A DNA stretch of 64,000 bases, from positions 186,001 to 250,000 of the forward strand of contig JAFISE010000022.1 of assembly GCA_022560025.1 (NCBI GenBank), written 5' to 3'. Below the pieces are notes generated by a model. That model worked only from the letters and a program-made list of their open reading frames with translations, made no database searches and was not told where the DNA came from. This document shows positions 56,466 to 64,000 of this stretch, piece after piece (positions within the stretch are counted from its first letter, which is position 1; each line of letters starts with the position of its first letter). Origin of the DNA: Stagonosporopsis chrysanthemi. Lineage: Eukaryota; Ascomycota; Dothideomycetes; Pleosporales; Didymellaceae. The translations under genes were made by a program, and so were the position numbers.

Positions 56466-59451
56466 CTATTGCTCCGCTATGCTGGCCTTTACTTCCTTCC
56501 ACTTCTCCAGCACCTCCGCCTTTTCGGCTTCAGTTCCTCGTCGAAATTCCATAAACGATCGGCGCAATTGTATCAGGAAAATTTCCGCTTGAAGAGTGGT
56601 AAGGTGTCTCCGTAGAAGCTCCCGCTCAATGCCTTTCAGAAAATACCCTGGTACGCCAAAGATTGCTGCCCGTGTCAGCCACAGTCAACCTTGCACGATC
56701 CAAGCAATACTTACCTGCCAACGTGTGGCAATACAACCCAGCAAGCCCTCGTCCAAGGCCTTTGCCGAACCCGAGTGGGCCTTCCTGCTTCGCTCCTAGA
56801 TACGGATGCCGGACAATCCCCCGAAAAGCATCAACAAAGCCCATTGCAAACTCCTATGGGCCGTGTTAGTGTCACTCCCGATCCGAGCCGTACCACGAGC
56901 ATACTTTGCCAGCGAGTTTGCATCCACTGCCGAAGCCTGTTATCTCGTCTCTCCGCCTTGCTGGGTCATTTCGAATGGCATACGACGGAAGATTGCGAAA
57001 GCCGTTTGCTATGTTATAAAGCAGCGCGACTGGAGCTATTATACGCTGTCAGCAGACGTCCTCGTTGATATGTCATGGTATTACCCTTGGCACCGGTTAC
57101 GGTAAGATCACACACATAATGAGCCGTGGCGCTTGTGATCTGATATCCTCGCCCACCTTTCGCCTTCTTTTCAGCTACCTTCTTCCGCATGGCAACAAGG
57201 CCAGGACGAGCTTGGGGCTTGGTGAAGTTCTTGGCTGGGTCTTCTTCGTACGACTTCTTCGCCATCCTATACGCTAGATGGTGGATCTGCTTCGATGTAA
57301 TACCCTCTCTGGGGTCAAGCTGTTCATCCGTTCCATTCGTGACGGTTCGTGCCAAGGTCTCAACATCCTCAGTGTGCGGCCGCTTTTTCAGACGCTGCGA
57401 GAACTCAGAGGTATCTGTCCCAATGGAGGACATGAGGCCACCCAACGCAGCTATGCCGCCTACCATGGGTCCTTCAGCTCCCTCGTGGGTATCTACCATT
57501 GTCAGCAAAGCCCCAAACCTTGTCCAATTGACGGATTTCTGCTTACACCAGTGTCTATGCCGCAGTCTTGAAGGCTTGTGGTTAGCTTCGGCCGTCACAG
57601 TGACTGAGTGGACTTACAATCGCAGATTTTTCGGAACTAAGAGCCCCTTTTCTGAAAGCGTTACTGCAGCGAAACCGCTCAGGTGCGCTCCCGTTTGCTT
57701 GTCTCGCCATAGGGCAAGGCGTTCAGGACAGAGATGGCACCGCATGCCGTCGAGGTCCAACTTCTCTTCGAAATCTTGCACTGTGCCCCCCGAGCCGTCT
57801 TCCTCTGCTATGCTCTCGGCCATTGCTTGCACTGCTGCTTTCACTTCGTCCTTCAGCGCAAATGTTATACTTTCGGCAAGGCTTTGTGCCGTCATTTGCT
57901 TGAATGGCACAGGAACTGGACCTGCACCAGCCTTTGCGATCATCTGACAATGAGTCAATACCGCTTGACAAAATAGGCGAAAGATATCTTACTTGGCCCC
58001 AGAAAGGTTGGTCACCAAAGAATGGTACAACAACCGTTGGCTTTCCCAAGGAAATACCAGCTGCAGTCGTTCCAGCACCGCCATGGTGAACAACGCACGA
58101 GACTCTCTGGAACAACCAGTCATGTGGGCAGTTGCCGATCATATAGACATCATCGGGTACCTCGCCTCCTCCGACGCCTCCCCACCCTTTGGACACGATT
58201 GCTCGTACTTTGGCTAATCTCACAGCTTCAAATATGAGCTTGGTGAGGGCAACTGGATCATCCACCACAATGCTACCAAATCCAACGTATACGGGTGGAA
58301 GTCCTTTCGCAAGAAAGTCGGTCAGATCTTGCGGAGGTGTATAATTTGACCCGGCCTTCAAGAAAGAAAACCCAGTAATGCTTATGTGGTCGCCCCAATC
58401 AGGTGGTCGCGGGATCAAGGTTTGCGACCAGAGGTAGCTATATGGTACTCGGAGTCGTGGAATAAGTTGATGGCCCCACAGCGGACTGATCGCATCAAGG
58501 TTCAAGGTCTGCGTTCTGAACTTGTTTATGATATCTCCAAGGCCTTGCCACGTCAACAGTTCCATAATGCCGAAGCTGAAGTAGTTGGCCATGGATGTCT
58601 CGACCTCTCCGTAGTCCATGGCCGCCAGGGGGTGATGGAATGCTTTAGTTGGCGACCATGGCATCGTAAAGACTATGTGCAGCGGTATACCTAGCTTCTC
58701 TGCACAGTGGATGTGGCCCATCGAAGGGGGATTGGCAATGATCACATCAGCAATGAAAAGGTCTTCTGCCGCGTCGACACTAAGCGGAGGTATCTTCTCG
58801 CCCATTCCGTCACCTGCTTCGATGCAGCTGCGCCACGTTCCATCAATCATCTCGGCCATCTCTTTTCGACGTTTGCCGATGTCTCCAGCTTTGACAGACT
58901 GCATGTTCGGAAGCAGCCCAGGATTCTTCACCATATAAGCCATCAACGCCTCAGGGTCTCCACCTATCGAGAAGAACTCGATACCATTGTTTTCCTGCGT
59001 ACTATGTCAGTGCTAGCTCTCAATCCTTGAATCTGGTAGACCGGTCAAAACTCACAACGAAGTCCCTGAACGCCGGGTGCGTGCATATGCGCACTCTATG
59101 CCCATGTGGAGGGGCCTGCAGTATCTTTGCGATGGGAATGAATGGCTGCACATCCCCACGAGAACCACAGATGTGTATTGCAATGTTCAGTCGCGGTCTT
59201 GCCGAGGTGCCCTTCTCATCATTGATAAACGCGTCGACAAGCGCTGTACTTCCTCTTCGCGGTCTTGCGCGCTGGGCTGGGCAATGGGCGGCAGCGTCAT
59301 TCTGAACTTTGTCAAACCAGTATTTCAGGTGAGTTGTGTTCCGATGGAAGTTTATCGCGACCTGACCGAACGTGTTGGCACGCCCAGTACTCTGCGCTTT
59401 CTCGTCATGGTACTGGCCGTGTCGCTGCTTGCTGCTAAAGTTAAGAGGCAT
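56466..59451 (-). CDS. UDP-glucose:sterol glucosyltransferase-like protein, 873 aa (8 exons)
   Basis: Exons are 59451-59056, 58994-57993, 57943-57618, 57566-57547 (20 nt), 57492-57085, 57035-56905, 56853-56715 and 56665-56466; all introns are 49-61 nt. The GT28-like donor fold starts with LNIAIHICGSRGDVQPFIPI (GSRGD 96-100). It continues with DVIIANPPSMGHIHCAEKLG, VYVGFGSIVVDDP and the acceptor/donor block CPHDWLFQRVSCVVHHGGAG, TTAAGISLGKPTVVVPFFGD, QPFWGQMIAKAGAGPVPVPF. After the catalytic part comes GAKAPVALLYNIANGFRNLP, then a glycine-rich repeat region (GAKQEGPLGFGKGLGRGLAG, AIFGVPGYFLKGIERELLRR), and a helical tail. ATG26-type GRAM and PH domains are absent, so this is the short fungal type. 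It is predicted to glucosylate ergosterol or related sterols at membranes. Confidence 0.88.
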
Positions 59452-59957
59452 TGCGCAACGAACAACAATGGCGGCTACATCGATTCAATTCCATTGCGAC
59501 ACGACCGAGTCTAAAAAGGTCTGGTCTCATGCAGGTAAGCAGTTTTCGGACCTTTAATCATCACGTCACACCAATCAAGTGCACTGCGAGTTGCGCCGCG
59601 CTCCTAACTCAGCGCTGTCTTGGCCTCGGTTGTCAGTCCGGGGCAGGACCGAGGCGCGCTAATCCAGTACCAAGCAGATGTTTACTACTTGCAGCAAATC
59701 AATGCTCATCGCACCACGTTCGCACCGTGGATCGTCCGCATTGACACGCTTGTTGGAGAACATGTACGTCGGAGCGTCGGAGCGTCGGATCTCAACACCT
59801 CGAATGACCTTCAACCTCGGCTGTGTGGATTTTACTCTACATACGGTACGGACGTAATTTGCGAGGCCTGCAATCAATTCCTACAGCACATGCTTCGTGC
59901 ATTGGGCACTTACAGCTGAACCGCATGCGATCCTTGACAACATCTGACACCTGAACC
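59452..59957. other. Shared 5' region
   Basis: 506 bp between divergent start codons. A direct repeat GTCGGAGCGTCGGAGCGTCG occurs at about 59768-59787. A frame of about 100 codons here (59620-59919) has no protein character. Confidence 0.45.
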
Positions 59958-61109
59958 ATGACCGACACGCAAGAGAAGGGGATTGTGGGGCGGGCGCGAG
60001 GCATGTCGTTGACCCTGCTGAACGCGACACCGCAGCTGGGAATGTGGCAGGCCGCGGGCACTGCGATTGCACGGGCACCGAATTTGACCGAGCTGCGCGA
60101 ACCAGAGTCCGGGGGTTCGAACATCGAATTCAACGCGCATGGCCACTCCGTTCGGACTGCAAAGCCAGACGAAGATGGGGAGCTCACGCTGATTAAGACC
60201 GATACGAAAGCGTTCGCTAGTAGCCCTGTCCGGCAGGCTGTTGTTGTGGAGGAGGCAGATGTTGAAGCAGGACATGCAAAACACAAGCATCACCACCATA
60301 GTCTCCACCGCCGACGGACGCTGAAAGAGAAACATGCCTCTCCTCACAAAGAATCCTGGGGCCCGACAATTAAGAACGGATTAAACGCATTCTGGGTCTT
60401 CTTCCTAACCCCATCCGGTTTTCTGATCACAATCTACGGTCTTAACATCGTCGTATGCGTTCCCCCATATCCCCCAAAGACCAGTCATTCAAACTAATCC
60501 CCGCAGGCCTGGGGCGCAATGCTCTTCTTCCTCCTACTTAACGCCGCGCCTGCCATGTGCAATCCCACCTGCGACGATGACTACGCGCCGCGTCAGATCT
60601 GGCTTGAAATTGACAGCCAGATCCTCAACGCGCTGTTCTGCGTCACCGGCTTCGGGCTTGCCCCTTGGCGCTTCCGCGACTTCTACTGGATGGTCCGCGC
60701 GGTGCACTGGCACGACCAGAACGCCATGCGCAGGCTGTACAACCAGAACAAGGCGTGGTTTCGCCCCCCGGCGTGGTTTACGGAGAACGAGAGCTGGAGG
60801 CAGGGTGGTGGGGAGGGAGACGGGGGCGAAAAGCCCACGTTCACGGGCGAGAGGGCGCCGGTGACGAGCATGTGGAAGTTGGCGTTCACGGTGGACATGA
60901 TGGTGCTGAATACGCTGTTGCAGGCGGTGCTGTGTTTCTTCATGTGGCACTACAATCGCCTTGACCGGCCAACATGGGCGACGGGGACGTTTATCGCGTT
61001 GGGATGTGGCGTGGCGATGTTTGCGGGGATTATGTCGTGGTGGGAGGGCAGGAAGGTGAAGAAGATCGAGGGGCCGGAGATCAAGATCGAGCCTGCTGCG
61101 TCTACTTGA
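59958..61109 (+). CDS. DUF2985 integral membrane protein, 365 aa (2 exons)
   Basis: Exons are 59958-60452 and 60507-61109 with a 54-nt intron (GTATGC, branch AACTAAT, acceptor CCCGCAG) that splits the first membrane helix (FFLTPSGFLITIYGLNIV to AWGAMLFFLLLNAAPAMCNP). The N-terminus is cytosol-like, with a His-rich run (AKHKHHHHSLHRRR). The family blocks follow: IWLEIDSQILNALFCVTGFG, LAPWRFRDFYWMVRAVHWHD, MVLNTLLQAVLCFFMWHYNR and TGTFIALGCGVAMFAGIMSW. Four hydrophobic segments are predicted. This matches a fungal DUF2985 protein of unknown function, possibly related to PLAC8-type transport proteins. It is the last intact gene before the AT-rich retroelement. Confidence 0.85.
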
Positions 61110-61559
61110 GGTGACTTCTTCCAATTCAGCGATGACTGTTGCGATGCCACAATCCCATCGGCGATTTGTTGAACTTGCATTGCTGCACGTCGTCACTCTT
61201 AGTGCCTCACTCCCTCTTCCAACCATTCCGGTACCCTTCCCTCCCACCTCCCCGTACAAGCTACCTGCACGCACTCCACCAGCCCCCCGAAAAAAAACTC
61301 CCGCCCCGTCAGCCCCGGGCCATAATGCGCATACTTCCCCGAATTCGTCATAATACACTTCACCCCGCTCTTAATTACTGGCTCGCGAATGAAGCACCAA
61401 CACGTATCGGTCAATGCCTGTACGCCGAAAGCCTTAAGCTAGGTAATGTAGCCTGCATGTGTGGTGAGAGCATGCTGGGCGCGCGAGGTGGTGACGATGA
61501 CGGCTGTGTGGGGGTGTTTTGTGCGGTTTGAGACGAGGAGGGAGAGGGTGTAGGCAGAG
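61110..61559. other. Transition zone
   Basis: 450 bp of normal GC content between the DUF2985 gene and the AT-rich block. No gene is supported. From about 61560 the composition changes abruptly. Confidence 0.5.
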
Positions 61560-64000
61560 TGTTAAAGGTTGTCTAGACGTGTTTAAGGTGCTGCTAGGTA
61601 AGTGTAATATAGGCAGAGAGGTGCTAGAGTTAACTAGAGCATAGTATTAAAAGGCTTTAGGTATTGTACTAAGTAGATAGAATATTAGTATACTAGTACT
61701 AGTAGTAAAAGTAGCAGAAAAAGTTTTTAATATATTATAAGAAAGAAGTAAAAAAAAACTATTTAAAGTCTATTATTTAAAAAAAATATAAAAGCGTACT
61801 TTAGTACTTATCTTATAGCTTAGTCGTAGTTAAAAGAACTATAAAGTATTTTATTATTATTAAATTAGTATAATATACTCTATAAGTAAGCAAGCTTATA
61901 AGTAAGTAAGCTACTTTTACTAAGCTATTATTAAAGTACTGTTTTTATACTAATATCTTAATAACAGCTTACTATTAATATATCTTAAGAAGCTTAGATA
62001 TAGCTTACACTTTAAGCTCTTAAACAAGATATAATTTTTTTTTAGCAATATACTATAGCTGTTAGCTCTATAGGTTTATAGAGGCTGTAAGGCTAAACAG
62101 CAGAGCCTACTATAAAGGCTAGAGGTCTGCTGTACTGTTCTTGCTTAGCAGTAAACAGTCTACTATCTACTAATTAAATCTATACTTAATCTCTAGATAT
62201 TATACTACTTATTGTCTTAATACCTTACTTTTCTCTATGCCTCTAGACTATAAGTTCTAACATTCTATTTGCTGCTAAGTAAGAAAGTACTTTATTAGAA
62301 TCTAACTATAAGTTCTTGTGCAAGCCTAATTATAAAAGACTTAACTCTAAAGTCTCTAAAGAGACAGCCTTAAAGGCTTTAGAGCTAAACCTCTAGATAG
62401 ACAGTAGCAAGAGCCTTAGAAGAAGGCTTATTATCTTTTACACAAATAAATCTTAACTAACTAGCTAGTTTAGCTTAAAACTATTTATAAGTAAGTAAAG
62501 TAGCAATAAACGCTCTGTAAGAGCCTATAATAAACTAAGAGGAGCTAGTTCTTAATAAGCTAGACTTTAAACTATAAGAGCTAGAAGTATAGTATAAATA
62601 AGCTACAAAGCAGCTTAAAGTAGTATAACTTAGAGAGTTAAAAGCTAGGTTTTTAGTAAGTAACTTAACTATACTTAATATAATCTATAACAGTCTTATA
62701 GTAACTATTATAGTACTAGTAGTACTAACTACTAGCCTTTCTTAACTTAAGCCTTTATATATATTTTTAAAATATAATAAAGCAGACTATAATTATTAAA
62801 AGTATAACTATAAAAAGTATTTTTATAAGCTACTAGCTAACTTTTTATAGAAAATATAAAAAGTTAATTTTAGTATATAATATATCTTAAAAGTAATAAA
62901 AACTCTCTAAAGCGCATATAGAGCAGATTAATAAAGAATCTTTCTTTTCTAAGAACTTACCTAAGAAGCTATAAAAGCAGTTATACTAGGCTTACTAAGA
63001 ACTCTTTCTAAGCAAAGGTAGTAAGTATATAAAGCTTTAAATAAAGTGCGTATACTCTCTTATAGTACTCTAACAGAGTTGTTAGACTATATAAGACTGT
63101 TTTAAAAAAAGTTAGGCAATACCTATAGACCTAAACTCTAAGTAATAGGTTATCTCTATACTTTGCTTAATAATATCTAAAGGCAGTTATTTATACTACT
63201 AAAAGACTATTATATAATACTTACTTAGATAAAAGAAGCTACTAATATTATATACTGCTAAAGAAATTGCCTAAAGCTAGCGCAAGATAAAAAGCTTATA
63301 AAAAAGCAAGACAAGTATAAATAAAATTTAAAAAGCAAGTAAGAGAGTAAAAAGACTTTAAAAAGGCTAAAAGAAAGCAGTCTAAGCTATAACAGCCTAA
63401 AAAAGGCTAAATAGGCACTACTAAGGCTAAAGACCTTAGCTCTTTATTGTTAGAAGTGTAGAAAAGTTAAATATTACTAACTAAACTGTCTATATTCTAA
63501 AAAGTCTAAGAAACCTATTAAAGAGTTAGACTTAGAAAAAAAAAAGAAGTAAAAAAACTAAAAGTCTACCTTCTTGCCTATATCTCTTATATTTAGAAGA
63601 GTAAAGACTATAGTACTCTTTATACTACACTATACTCTTAACTAGTATACTTACTTATAGTTTAAGTAGTTATAAGATTATTAGATATAATAAAGTGTTT
63701 AGTTAATAGAGGTTCTTAGCTAAACCTGCTGTCTGTAATAATAGTAAAAAAGCAAAATCTCTAACTTAATCTCTTACTAAAGCTATTAGTAAAAGAGGTA
63801 AATAGTAGCAATATATATGTATATAGTACTACTACTATTATAACTACTATTACTAACTCTAAAGGTAATAAAAAAGCCTAAGAAATACTATTTATAGTTA
63901 TAGACTTAAAGAAGTACTAAGTATACTTTAATCTGCCTTAGATTAATATATACTAACCTAAACTAAACTATATTATAAGGTAAATACTATTTAGAAGAGA
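61560..64000 (+). mobile_element. RIP-decayed LTR retrotransposon (gag region), truncated by window end
   Basis: These 2.4 kb are very AT-rich, with few CpA, TpG or CpG dinucleotides and many TpA; stops fill all frames. Such a composition next to normal genes is the mark of RIP on a repeat. Readable remains on the plus strand lie at about 62900-63550: a helical Gag-like stretch, then a CCHC zinc-knuckle skeleton at 63448-63489, then a Lys-rich tail (KKSKKPIKELDLEKKKK). Gag in this order and direction predicts pol further right, beyond the window. Neither LTR is identified; the left edge is set by composition only. Whether it is Copia or Gypsy type cannot be told. Confidence 0.75.
63448..63489 (+). 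pseudogene. Decayed CCHC zinc-knuckle of Gag
   Basis: Fourteen codons keep TGT at positions 1, 4 and 14, the spacing of C-X2-C-X4-H-X4-C. The codon at position 9 is TAT, one C-to-T change from His. Internal TAG and TAA codons are also one transition from CAG/TGG and CAA. The downstream frame is Lys-rich, as expected after a nucleocapsid knuckle. Confidence 0.6.

Noticed and set aside
60534..61358. Long minus-strand frame (274 codons) opposite the DUF2985 gene
   Set aside because: Arg/His/Pro-rich composition typical of antisense GC-rich exons; the plus strand has conserved membrane blocks.
1..64000. CRISPR array, bacterial operon or secondary-metabolite cluster
   Set aside because: No regularly spaced repeats, and no PKS, NRPS or terpene synthase genes. 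The gene content is eukaryotic housekeeping with introns.

Overview
The window looks like nuclear DNA of a filamentous ascomycete (Pezizomycotina). Genes are dense and mostly of ordinary GC content. Introns are short, mostly 45-75 nt, with GT...AG ends and CTAAC/CTGAC-like branch sites just upstream of the acceptor. The gene families are fungal: a HET-domain heterokaryon-incompatibility gene, a fungal Dicer-like 1, RRN6, a DUF2985 membrane protein, a HAK potassium transporter and a GH125 mannosidase. The last 2.4 kb is extremely AT-rich and full of stops, as expected of a transposon mutated by RIP (repeat-induced C-to-T point mutation). A dothideomycete is plausible, but I cannot prove this from the sequence.

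Layout. 0-16 kb: a leucine-rich coiled-coil protein (minus); the first of three related unknown proteins (family member A, plus); small uncertain ORFs; a HET-domain pseudogene with three in-frame stops; POP4 (RNase P/MRP); a secreted GH125 mannosidase; CLP1 (mRNA 3' end processing); then family members B (with an in-frame TGA) and C in tandem on the minus strand. 15.5-25 kb: RRN6 (Pol I initiation) divergent from SPC25 (kinetochore), a DHX35-like DEAH helicase, two uncertain small genes and a carboxymuconolactone decarboxylase/AhpD-like protein. 26.7-33.4 kb: HAK K+ transporter, a coiled-coil protein, an IAH1-like esterase and TAP42. 33.9-48.7 kb: Dicer-like 1, an unknown disordered protein, deoxyhypusine hydroxylase, RPA12 (Pol I subunit) and SCC2 (cohesin loader). 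49-61 kb: a PEP mutase/isocitrate lyase-like enzyme, an unknown disordered protein, RAD18, ULA1 (NEDD8 E1 subunit), a sterol glucosyltransferase and the DUF2985 protein. 61.56-64 kb: the RIP-decayed LTR retrotransposon, still carrying a CCHC zinc-knuckle skeleton, which runs off the window.

Most genes are single-copy housekeeping genes in divergent or convergent pairs with gaps of 70-520 bp; there is no operon or biosynthetic cluster. Several act in chromosome maintenance or RNA metabolism (RRN6 and RPA12 in Pol I; SPC25, SCC2 and RAD18 in chromosome segregation and repair; POP4, CLP1, DHX35 and DCL1 in RNA processing), but nothing shows they are co-regulated. The parts I find most worth attention are the three-member unknown family between 2.2 and 15.3 kb, the broken HET gene beside it, and the decayed retroelement at the right end.

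Exon coordinates were worked out by hand from splice signals and frame continuity. Most are supported by family similarity recalled from memory, not by a database search.
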